In this document: positions 39,230 to 51,200 of the stretch, in pieces
How the letters are laid out: each line of letters starts with the position of its first letter
Position numbering within the stretch: position 1 is the stretch's first letter
Assembly (NCBI GenBank): GCA_030407085.1
Contig: CM059582.1
Location: 3,224,001 to 3,288,000, forward strand
From: Trichopria drosophilae
Taxonomy: Eukaryota; Arthropoda; Insecta; Hymenoptera; Diapriidae
Length of the DNA: 64,000 bases
Direction of reading: 5' to 3'
Notes under the pieces: model-generated
What the model saw: only the letters and a program-made list of their open reading frames with translations
Databases searched by the model: none
Told to the model about the DNA's origin: nothing
Made by a program: the position numbers and the translations under genes

Positions 39230-39670
39230 TACAAAATACTGGCAGAAGTGAAATCCAGATATGGAATGACACCCAGCAAATGACTTTTGGCGAAACTGAA
39301 ACGAAATTCTCGTAACGTTCTGCAGATCTTCCGGTTCTTAGTGGTCTTTGACAAGGTTCAAATTTGATTATGCTAAGGAACCGATGCACCGTCGAAAGTA
39401 TCGCATTCATTATCGTTTTCGGATCTGTCGTAGAGACCCAAGTTTTTTTAATCCAAGTTCAGCCTTGGATTAGGAGAAATGGTTCGAACGCACCATTCGT
39501 GAAACCGGCCACTGTTCGCCAGTCAAGTTCAAACAGTTCTGCCGGTCAGTCGCGTCGATCGTTCTGAGATTGTACACGTCTACGGAGAACTTTGGTGTTT
39601 CCTCAGACTCTTATACCAGTGATGCATTTACCTTCTTCGCGATTCGACGGTCGAAAACCAGACTCCTGAA
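39230..39670. other. GC-richer, hairpin-rich island, possible old MITE
   Basis: About 440 bp of raised G+C. It contains a perfect stem-loop TAATCCAAG-6 nt-CTTGGATTA at 39,449-39,472 and an interrupted palindrome ATGGT-8 nt-ACCAT just downstream. Dense short inverted repeats suggest a decayed non-autonomous transposon. ORFs on both strands are unrecognised. Confidence 0.35.
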
Positions 39671-40982
39671 CATGACAACAATAGTGAAAATTTTCATTCT
39701 ATGCACCTCTAACAAGTGAACCAAAAGTGTACGCAAGTTTCATTCATAAATCGAATGTTTGTTTGTGTCATCAAAATCTTAAATCGAAAATTTTTGACCA
39801 AATTTGGCGGTGATGCATTTGGGACCAAAAAGTGAATTTTTTTTACTTCTTGAATATTAATTAAATTTTCCAAAAGTGTTAAAATATTCATACAAAAATT
39901 GGACAATGGTGTTTTGTCATGAATATTCTCATTTAAGAAGAGAAATTCTTTCTGACATGCATGAAAACATCACAAAAAATGGTCCATTCGTAGTAAAGTT
40001 TAAGAAAAGAACTTTCTTGTGACATTTATAATTGAAATAATACGCAATAGCAATAGTGTATTATATGCTAATGTCTCGAAATGAATGTAGCATAATTATT
40101 TCCTTTTACAATCGGTTTACTTTTCACTTCCGTATGTATCGGTCAGAACAGATTCATAAAAATGTATACATTCAAAACATATATACTGTGACCGGGAGTC
40201 TTCGTGATAAATACTTAAAGTTTAATTTTATTTCCTTCAATAACGTACTGATTGAATAAACAACATATAAAACTCACATAATAATGAAACAATTGTTTTT
40301 TATTTTCTTTAACTAATTACAAATGTCCTAGCAGTTACGTATTTAGCTTATATAATCTACTTGATCATAAAATGTACTACATCCTTTCAACGATGACATT
40401 TACGTCGGACATTACTATAAATAACAGGAGAAAATTTACAATTGAAACTTGTAAAAATTTAAATGTGAATTTAATGTTTCTTCGCAGGTGTTTTTCATTG
40501 CAATGTATATCACGCAGTTATTTAAAAATAAAATGAAAACCGCAAAAGTAATATGCTTTTCATAAATATCATGACAAATTAACTTTTAGTATACAGGGCA
40601 ACTGTTTTATCGTTTTTCCAATTGGCACAAGAATATTTAATAGAAACATATATAGAAAAATTCAATTAAATATTCATTCATTCTTATTAAATGTTTAATT
40701 TCTGTACTAAAAATATTGGTCTTAGATCTTTGATCACATAAATTCTTGAATGATATGTTTCAATTTATTCACATCTACATATAGGTGATTTAATTCAATT
40801 TATTGTTCACTTAAAAAATGGTCAAAAATTTTCGATTAATTTTATTTACTATATTGAGTTTTTGTTAATCATCATTTTAATTAATGAATGATTTATTTAG
40901 TTTTAGAGAAATATGATGGTAGAAGTAGGTTTCTAGAAAGATAATTTTTTGGAAAAAATAAGTGTATACGTATAATTTTGAA

Positions 40983-41090
40983 AAGTGAAACGCAAATCAT
41001 CGAGGAAGTGATCCATTTCCAAGTCTCCAGCAGCGAGAAGCACGTGGAGCCGCGAGCAACGTCTGACGTTACCTTCGAGAAAAGTAACTG
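40983..41090. other. Short GC-rich, codon-like island; possible isolated exon
   Basis: About 105 bp stand out sharply from an AT-rich background. On the plus strand one frame reads EEVIHFQVSSSEKHVEPRA, stays open to TGG and stops just after, with a possible donor GTAACA. The minus strand also has two open frames. I do not recognise the peptide, and splice signals are weak on either strand. It may be a lone exon, a conserved element or a fragment of inserted DNA. Confidence 0.25.
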
Positions 41091-42729
41091 GTAACACAAT
41101 TATTTCCCATTGTTATTTAATCGACTGTTTTGAAACAGATTTCGTATACTTACTACAGGTGTGGCAAGCAAAGTAATTTAAAATGTATCAATCATTCTTC
41201 TACTACTCCTTGAAATTTGTATCCATGAATTAACTGAAATAGATCCATTTCTTCAAAGTTTTGTCTGTTATTATTTTTTTTAGTATCTGGTGGAAACTTT
41301 CATTTTTAATGTAAAATATTTGAATCGCTCTTTTTTAAATAAATGTTACGATTGTAGAATATTCAATGACATTTTTTTTTAATTTTCATTCATTTTTTAA
41401 CTTTTTGTTACATGAGTATATTTCGATTTAATAAAAATATTTTTGATAGTGTCATTTATATTTTTTAATTAATATTGTATTGTATTTTAATAGTAATCTT
41501 TTGTTCTTCGATTTTATATTTTTTTACTTTTATTATCTTATGTTAAGTATTCTGAATTTAGGAAATGGAATGACTTCAATTTTAAGTTCTCAATGACTTT
41601 TTCATTTCATCTTTCAATATTGTAACTTTGGCAGTACAATGAAATACCCTAAAATGAAATACAGTACAAATTTTCTTTGAGTTTTCCACAATCATAATTT
41701 TATTCAAGAATTTTCGAGGTTTTAAAAATATTCAACTATTCATCAAGTTTCAATTTAAATAAAAACAAATTACAATAATCTTTATTACCTTTTTTACTTC
41801 AAGCCAAACTTTAGATCAAAAGCCAATTTTAGATCAAAACCATTTGGCCACTAAAATTCCACTTTATAAATGTCAATTTTATTAATGAATGTTTTGATCC
41901 ATCAAGTTTTACTTTTTTATTTTATTCATTAAATTTCTATAGATCCGATATTCATTCATTTATTCTCGACGGATATTAATTTTTTTATGCAAGACAATAT
42001 TATTTTGTTGCTTTATATATAACTTACCGATTATTTCAAGTAATTTATAATTTTGATAATTACCTATCGAAATACAAATTAGGGAATATATTCCTTGCTA
42101 CCAGCAGCTGTGTTACATCACGTAATCTTGTATATCTAGTCACAGAAGTATTATTTGAAGATTTCTTAAATGTAATAATGGAACATCTCCTCCTTTCAAA
42201 TTAAACATTTTTTAATACTAGACCAATGGACAAAAGGACAAAAAAATGTTGTCCTACTAGAACAATTTGTTATTGAATTAAATGATAAAACTCTTGACAC
42301 CGTTATTGTCAAATAATCATAATAAAAGTGTTTATTTTACCAAATCAATTGATACAAGAGACTTCGCCTTTTTTATATTTGATGATTTAGTGCCAGGTTT
42401 TATTTACCAATGTACCTGGAGCATTGTGTTTACCAGAAATATTTAACCATGCGTTTCGAACTGGAGAAGCAATATTTCGGCTTGCATGACCCGAAAGGTT
42501 AAATTTACATAGCTTCAAGTAGTGCTCAAGTCTACGTTAGTTTTTTTGCATACGCATTTGCATTTCAATACTATTGTGTCAAGGTGCGGAAGGTATCCGT
42601 AAAATTGCCATATTACAAATTTATATTTTCGTCGTTGTTGAAAAGTTACAACTTCAATTAACCGCCAGTGACAATTTGAAATTATCGTATCTTTCTTTAA
42701 TATTTCATAAAAACTAAATGTTTCAATAT

Positions 42730-42815
42730 ACTCTCCAATTTTCGCGGAGTGAAAATTCACTTTATTTGGGTAAAAATAAATGTTCACTCCATGCAAAGAG
42801 TGAATTGTTTTAATA
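42730..42815. repeat. Dispersed repeat with GGAGTGAA...TTCACT core (copy 2)
   Basis: GGAGTGAAAATTCACT and a TTCACTCCATGCAAAGAGTG segment recall the copy at 34,978-35,045. Confidence 0.45.
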
Positions 42816-44777
42816 TAATCCATTTATTCCCTCTATTAAAACCCACTAGCAAAATATGGTCAGTACCATTATTAAAATTTGTTTTATACCAAATGTTTAC
42901 TTATTATAACCCATGCAACTCCTTATAATTTGTAGAACACTAACAACTACTAACTATTGATCCATTATGCTTAAGGATGGATTATCTCACACAACCTAAA
43001 GTCGACTTTATAGTGGGCATTCCAATCCGATATAGTTTTTAGTCGAATACTAAATTTTCTTATCAGAAATTATCACAATAAAGTAGTAATTATTTTTTTT
43101 AATTCATTTTAATGTATTCATTTTTTTGTTTTATAGTACATACGACATTTTTTTTAACTTTCCTATAATTTTTTGTTCATCTGACTTGTTTAGTTCAGCG
43201 TTGAATTGTAAACTATACGCTCCAAGTAGTAAACATAACATAATTAATTATAAATATTAACAGTGTCTGAAAATTTATTAGTCGAAATTCTTTCAGTGTA
43301 CTATGTAAACAAGGCAGAATTATTCATATCGCATGATTACTTTTTTTTCAGTCAGTTAAAAATCGAAACAAGTAGCGTTGATTTTAATACCTCTTGTTTT
43401 GTTACGAAAACACATATTTGTTTTGAAAATAAAGATTTGCATTTTCATGCGATTGGTAGCGGAAAAGGATAGTAACCTATCCATATTCTCTTCACAAGGT
43501 CAGATCGCTCTCTTGATTATAAACTGATGAATCGCTATTATATTTCCGCAGATGAATTTAAGCGGTGTCTTTATACGCTCCTAACTTTCACGACGAGTAT
43601 GGTTTAAAGACTTGATTTGAAATATCTTTCCAACCAGGTGCGTAAATACGAAATTTACTTTGCGTGAAGTATTCCTTGAGTAAATGCTTCCTTGTTCAGG
43701 AATTGGCTTTCAGCTTTTATAACAAGACTATAAAGATTTTTGGCACTTTTTTTTTAGAAAATGTAAATACGCGAATGAGGACTGTCGTTGGAACTGCGAA
43801 CAAGTAGTTCAATGACTTTTTTCAAAATGACGTTACATTTAGAATTTCGAAATCACGAACCTTCGGTGCAAGTGAAATCAACTTTTCATTTAAGGTGTAT
43901 ATGACGCCAGGATAGGCATCTTTAAAGAATAAAAACATACAAACTTTCATTATGACATAATTTTTTTTTAAATATTAGTTTTATAAGCAAGAGAGAATTT
44001 TCTATTCCGGAAGAAATGAACGTTAGTCTAGACACCCGACTACCAAAACACTTTTTGAAAAACTAATGTCGGAGTATGAATGATTGTTGTATGGTTTAAG
44101 TAACTTTTCAGATGTTATTAACTAGATATGCAACAGCAATCGAATATTTTGATAAAATTTCTGGACTGCATAAAGAAAGTAAAAATGTCTATAAATGGTA
44201 GTATAAGCACTATAATCTATTGTACTGGTTGAAAAGAATAGTTCTAGTTGTATAATAATGACCAACTGCATAGACCGTTGCACTGATCATTCAGTCGTAC
44301 TGAATTGTGGTAAAATCATAGAAGAGTGTAAATAATTCATCAAATCATTTCTTCAATATAATCACGTTCATACTTTAAAACAATATTGTAGATAAACATA
44401 CAGAATGCTAATGTTAATGAAGAATGCAGAATGTTAATGAAGCTTCTTAATATTATCGGAGTTCCAACCAGGCCTGATGAAGCAGACCTGAAAATTTGGG
44501 GTCTTGTGGCATTTAGTTACTAATAAATATCATGAGAATCAACATAATTGCACAAAGTTACTTCAATAATCTTGGAATGTTATATGGGACGGACAAATTT
44601 ATTATCAAAATTTATTGTCAAAATTTAAAAAGAAAATCTTACGAGAATTCTTTTGCGATAGTTTTATAGTACCTTTATGCGAAAGTAGATCTTGATTTAC
44701 TTTCATTTTCTAAATTTAAGTCGCCACTACATTATTACATTTTGTTTGCTGAAAAAAAAACTTTTTTTTAAAATATA

Positions 44778-44826
44778 ATTCATGAATTTAACACTCGGTG
44801 AAGTTTTCAAATCAGAAAAATTGGCT
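44778..44826 (-). repeat. Penelope-like element 3'-terminal fragment, inverted
   Basis: About 50 bp match, in reverse complement and with few differences, the last 50 bp of the Penelope-like element at 26,792-26,842, including ACTTCACCGAGTGTTAAATT. It is a solo end or a very short truncated insertion. Confidence 0.7.
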
Positions 44827-47159
44827 AATTTTTCTAATTTTTTTTTAAATTTGAGAACTTGATCAATCTCTACATGTATGTAGTCTATAAACAACGGCAA
44901 ATATTGTTTTTGAAAGTTCTGCTGTTTAATGTAACACGGTGGTGTTATTCGATTTAGTGTGGTAGTTATTTAGTATCGTAGTAAGATTCAGTAACTATTT
45001 GAAACGAGTAGAATTTATGATCTGATATTGGAAATTATCCAAATAATTGTAAACTATCGTCAAAAACTGTCTAACAATTGAATTTTGTTGAATTGATCAA
45101 TGTTTATATTTGCTTTATATAAATTATTTCAATAAATTCGAATTGAAAAAAATAAAATATTTTTCATTAAAATTCATCGCAAAAGCTAACAAATGAATTC
45201 AGTTTTATTGTGTACCATTTCTTTTTTTCATCGGGAACAACACATGTTTTGAATTATTTTCAAACTTTTTTGGAATATGTTTTTTTACTAATACGTTAAA
45301 TACCTAATTAAATTCTAGAAAAGACTTATGACAGAACCAATGTGGCTATTAGTAAGTCAGGTGCTATTTACCAAAGGTGGAGAAATTTTTAGGAAATTAA
45401 GGTGTTAATTGAGAGTTCGACCTCATTTAAAATTTTTTATTTCTATGAATTTTATAGCTTTTTGGGCTAGCTGAATAAATATTGTTAAGTTTTCTTTCTT
45501 TGTAAATTGTCATTTATTTGAATCATTTTGACTTTTGAAACTATTTGTCGGTTGCATATCCTATACGAGTCTCATATGTCTTGTTTCAGTTTGTTCTAAA
45601 CATTGTTTTTAACAAATAAATGCGAAGAGTTACATTAGTTTCTCATTACGGTGGAAATAATTATATAATAATGATATATATTAACTTATATAGCATTTGA
45701 AATATTTTTATTGATAGTTGTAGTAGTAATATATATATATGGCGAGATGTAATATTTCACTGACTGAGATAGTGACGAAAATTTGCTAAAAATATTGTAG
45801 TTGCTATATGTAGGAATATAAATTTTCGCTACCTCGTTAGTTATGAAATATCTAACACGACAAAAAGTATGACGTGAATAATAAAAGTACCTCTTTATGA
45901 AATTTCTATATCCAATTTATATTTATTTAAAATTGTTATCCAAGCTTTCCGTATACAAATGTTAAAATATAAAGTGTATTAAAAGATTCATTTACTTTTC
46001 AATGCATTACTCTCATACTGGAAATATATTTTCATGAAGTAATGTTAAAAGTAATCAATTCCACCGGAAGAATCACAAAATTATTTATTCATATCGAACC
46101 TTGGAAAACTAAAAAGTATTTTTAAGCATATAAAATGCCAAATTTTAACAAAATAGAACTAAGCTATAAATATTAAAATTATCAACAACTGTGTATTGTT
46201 TCTATAGCTCTTCAGAACATAGTATGTAAGCTAAAGTGTGAAATGATGCCAAATTGATTTTTTTTTTTTTGACAATTCAGCTATAATTTGCATTTAACGA
46301 GTGATCGTAAACTTTTTTACGCTTCATAAGGATTCATTGCTTACTCATTAACGTCTCTTCTTAGTAATTGAAGTAGTTATAAAGCAGTAGCCGATTAACT
46401 GTACTATTGTTGCAATTATTTTACAATTTTCGCTTGATTGCATGGCATTTCTTTATCTGTCGCGTCACTCCTGAACATTTTACAAAAATAACAAATAACC
46501 AGCATCCCTTATCATTGCCGATTTAGCAATATAATATAGACTCACCAAAAAAGATTTTTCGTCACATCTGGATATGAGAATTAGACTACAAAATGTTAAA
46601 TGCAATTGCACTCACAAAAATCGCACAATGGTATTATAAATTTCAATGTTCGCTCTGCTGTCATGACTCGCACAACTTGAGTCATGCTAAGATGTATCAT
46701 TTTTTTTAGTGAAGATTGATGATCTTTGAAAAACAAATAATAGTTATGTTGAAAAAGTTAATTATCTGACATGTGACAATCAATTAAAAACAAATATTCG
46801 TCAACTGATTGAGTCTGAAGCAAAGTTAGTAAAAGCGTAAATATTGCTGTATACATACCAATTCATAAATATTAATGAACAAATGGTGAATGTATGACAA
46901 TAATTGATCAGCATGAAAAAGTCCCTATTTCACAGTAAAATAAAATATGTAAATCAACTGTCAATATTCAAAATCAAATGAAATAAAAAAATTGTCGATA
47001 TATTTCAAGTTTAAACAAAACTTAACAAATAAAATCCAATCTTTTAGATTTGTTTTTTGGAGGTTTTAAAAATTTTAATTTTGGAATATATTAGCTAGAT
47101 CTACCAACAAATATATTCAAGCATATGGTCGGTCACATATCGAAGCCACACATTACAAC

Positions 47160-47290
47160 TGTTGAAATCAAATTTACAATCTAAAGGAATTGTTACTGAT
47201 TTACTCCATCAGATTCAAAGCATACTCCAAAGGATTTAAATATCTTTACTACGCTTAATATAAGATATAAATTTAGTCCAAACATTATCG
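47160..47290. repeat. Dispersed repeat with ACTCCAAAGGATT core
   Basis: ATACTCCAAAGGATTTAAATA followed by TTTACTACGCTTAATATAAG resembles GTACTCCAAAGGATTCACG followed by CTTACTACTAATTGTAAG at 58,122-58,160. TCTAAAGGA words also match 55,064-55,130. It appears to be a solo copy of the terminal sequence of the 55-58 kb composite. Confidence 0.5.
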
Positions 47291-47687
47291 GGTATTTATT
47301 GCTACTTCAATGATAGTTTTCGAACCGACTATTGGTACGGAATGAATTTATTTTTGTGATCTGCGATTAAGGATTTTGCATATTTTTTCAAACCATTAAA
47401 CATGCGAATATTGGTTAGGTTAGGTTAATTTCAGTTGGAATTATTTACGAGAGTATACATACAATTTACAATACGTCGTTTTCTTGAACACTAAATTTAA
47501 CGAGAAACTATTCTCCACAGAATTAATCCTGCTTGAGGGTGAACTTACAACAAAGGGTAGACAATTCCTCCGGAAGGAGCAGACTTAGGAGGTTTCCTCT
47601 TGGAGGATGGTCATTTAAATTCGACATCGTTACTGAAAGATATTTCGAATTCAAAATTTCGTAGTAGGATTGGTTTTGCAATCATTT

Positions 47688-48262
47688 TCATTTCTCGGCA
47701 TAGCTACAAACGTTAGGATCTTTTGGTTTTTTGATTATTTTGGTTATTTGATTTCCCATTCGTAACAAGTGTATAATCTCTATTTTAGTACATTTAGACA
47801 GATTACTATATCTCTTCAGCAGCTGATTGAAGTCAAGTAAATTTTCGGGTTTCTTTATAGTCATCATAGCTATCGTATTTCCTTCATTTTCATACATCAA
47901 AGCGTGACCTGCGGTGACACGGTTTTTGTGTACTTTTCGATTAGATGTTGATAATTGCTTTCGATCAAGGTAATTGGCGTGATCTCGGAGTTGCATTTAA
48001 GTGACGAAAAAAAACCAACGAAAGTTTGTTGCCCACTAATGAGAAGAAACCATAATCGTTACGGTCATTATACTGGTGACTTATCGTAAATTTTACTCAA
48101 GCTGTGGTTATGCCCCAGTAGAATTGTTTTGCGAAACTGATATTCACAGGAAAACTTTCGCACCAACTGTTTTGCATATACTTGTGATTTTAGAATACAA
48201 TTGTCTACTTCCAATAAATGATATTGAATAACTTTTGTCTCATCAGGATGATTTAATAACAT
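47688..48262 (-). other. Two unidentified short reading frames
   Basis: A 102-codon frame (47,996-47,688) and a 64-codon frame (48,262-48,068) lie close together on the minus strand in sequence less AT-rich than its flanks. The first is hydrophilic and lysine-rich, with a segment near residues 50-60 reading KPENLLDFNQLLKRYSNL. Neither has a motif I recognise, and no splice junction joining them is evident. They may be remnants of a decayed transposon gene or chance. Confidence 0.2.
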
Positions 48263-51200
48263 TATTCAAACATCTTTACATTCGATTATGATTCAGTTAA
48301 TGAATATTTCAATTCAATAAATATTTTTAAATGAGAGACCTCGATATGCAGTTATTTTTAAGATGTTTAAGAAATGTTTATAACGTTTTTATCATTAATA
48401 ATGTATTTAAAATAACTGATTTTTCAATTTGTGAATATCTTGTTCTTATTGGTGATAAGATGATCACAGAACAAGATAGTAATAAAAATTACTTTTAAAA
48501 ATCAAACAGTGAAAATCGCGCAATTGTTTACCTTACTCGTTAAGAAGCTTTTTAAAAGGAATACGTATAATTAAAATGTTTTCAATAAATGTCTTTTACT
48601 AATGTCAGAAAGTGTAAGTTTTGTTGGTGGGCTTCTGGCTAATAATCGTGAAAACCGTGACAAAAAATTTGTTTTTTCATCCTGTTTTTAGCTAGCTGTG
48701 ATAGAACACTTGCTTTCAGGAGTTTCTGCGGTTTCTTGACCTACTTGATTCTCTTATTTAGCTACATACTATTAGGTATCATGTTAAATTTAATGGCTCC
48801 TACAAAGTCGCGACTTTTAACTAAAAAACACCAAATGTTTCAATCAAAAATAAATAAAATCATCTAGATTATAAGAGGACTTTCAATTTTGAACAAAATC
48901 AGCCTAACCTCTAAAAAAAATCATGACTGCCACATTCAACATATACTATTGCAACATTTAATGCGCAAAATGCAATATAGCGAGTCCAATGTGGGAAACA
49001 AAAATTAAAAAACTCTGGTCTCAACAAAAATTGATGTACCAATGATGTACATCATATACATTATCGAAGGAGTAAAGAATTTACTCTTATACTTCATTGC
49101 CCGACTAAATAAAATGTACAAATGTTAAAGTAAACAGATTTTAAAAATAAAAACTAGTTTTTTATGAAACATCTAAATTATTTATTTGATATATTGTTTA
49201 ATCATATTACGTGCAAAATTTTTGTAGATGATAATAAAACAAAATTTATGTTCTACACGCCTTGTTGACCCGTAAACATAATGCTCGTAGTTTAATAAGT
49301 ATGAAATTTGTTTAGGATGTGTCACGAGATTTAGAAGATCTTTAAATTGCGAAATCCCCGGTGAAATCATCGGAAATGCAGGAGGACATTTTTACTTACG
49401 GCTAAAAAAGAATGTGACGTTAATTTGCGGAACAAAAGTTCCTGAATTTAATTTGGCTATGAATGACAAAAAGATAATGAATCATTTCGAACATAATTTA
49501 TGTTTAGTGCAAAACGTGAGTGGGAATGTCGAACCTATCAGATTGAGTTTTTAAGTGTGGAATCATTTCGGGATGACGTTATACATTTTTGATTCGAGAA
49601 AAAAAATGAATTAAAAACATTTGATGAATCATACAATTGTTTTCTTGGGAATGATTTTATTGGTGTAGATATTTCATCGATCTTGCCAGGAAATTGAATG
49701 ACAACTACTAATACATATCTGCGACCTGATTAACATTTTTATTTTTAAGTATAATACATTCAAATATTATAAAAACGCGAATCTTTATTCAATTCCAAAT
49801 TTTTCAGACTTTAATGAGATTTTGTTTTAGTTAATTAAAAGGGTTGAAAATTTCAGTGTTACATTTATAAAACCTATATTTAAGAATATTTGAATTATTA
49901 TCTTCTTCGTTATCAATTACTTTTTAAACCCTACATTCTTTTCTGTGTTTAACGTACAAAACATGAAGCTAAATGCCTCATTACATTACTTGAATTTCGA
50001 TTGCTTTAGTTCAAGATTCCTACCGATCAGGATCGTATAAGGTCTCTAAACCTATAACAGGTTTGACGTCCTTATTTAGACTAAATATCAGCTATTTAGT
50101 ATATACAGGTCTAATGCCGTCACTCCCTCTCTCGTTTTATTTTGCAGTTTCTTGTCTATCGTAAATTTGGTGTACTCTGTTACGAAATGGTGCAATTTTA
50201 GTTACTACGTGCAACATCAATTAATCTGTTGGATCCGAAGTACGAGTTCAGTAGAACTTGTTTAGCGTGTTTTTTGCTCGATTTTTAGTTATTTGAAGTT
50301 GAACTACATTTTCTCTGAAATCAAATTCTAAATTTGTTTTAATATAAAAGTTTTGTAGCGACCTTATCTAGGTTTAACATACCTGTTCATTTTAATTTTT
50401 TTGTATATTTTCAGATTTTCTTTGGTTAAAGTTATTTTAAGAATGAACATATTTATTTTCAAATTGTTCTCTTCATAGATTTCATTTTTGTAAATAAAGT
50501 TTTGATTCACTAAACTCAACACCAGAATATGAAATTAATTAAAATAATATAATAACATTACAGGTTCTTAAAGACGATGATTTAAAATCCAATGTCAAGT
50601 TTTCGAAATTTAAAACACACTATCAAAACTATGTAAAAAAATTTTTTTTCTTTTGTATATGGAAAATTGACAATTTTTGACAAATTTGTTTAAATACATG
50701 ATTTTTATTTCTGTCAGAAACATAAATTTTCATTTTCAGAGACTATACTTACTTTCCATCTCAAATATTCTTTCACATTACAGAAGAAAAATAAAATACG
50801 ATGCGACACTAATAGCAATTTTGATTTACACGTTCTTCCTGAAGTTTGATCTATTGCATCTTTCACAAATCTCTTTTTCGAATGTTTTAAGTATCACATC
50901 TAAAAGTTTGTCCCTGTTACTTTCTCAAGAATTTTGCGAATAATTATTAGTCTGTAGAATTTCGCACCTTGATACCCAACGAATGCCGTTTCAAACATCA
51001 AGGTAGCCGATTCAACGCCATAAAGTGAAATTTTGTATTAGATAGATTATTTTATCATTTATGAAAAAAAGCAGTGATAGTAATAGGTTTTAAATTTAAA
51101 TGCCAAGGATGACAGTCATATGCAACACGAATTATTATCTAATCTACACGTATCTCGAACGGATTAAATCATGTTGAAATTTCAATGGACCATAAAATTT

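Larger units (their letters stand above)
36494..44777. other. Gene-free stretch with GC-richer islands
   Basis: No gene recognised over 8.3 kb apart from islands at 39,230-39,670 and 40,983-41,090 and a dispersed-repeat copy near 42,730-42,815. A 102-codon minus frame at 42,515-42,823 overlaps that repeat and has no motif. Confidence 0.5.

Noticed and set aside
42515..42823. 102-codon minus frame
   Set aside because: It overlaps the dispersed GGAGTGAA repeat, and no domain is recognised.
47413..47428. TTAGG-type run resembling the insect telomere repeat
   Set aside because: Only about three units. Such short runs are common in many insect genomes, so it does not indicate a telomere or a fusion site.
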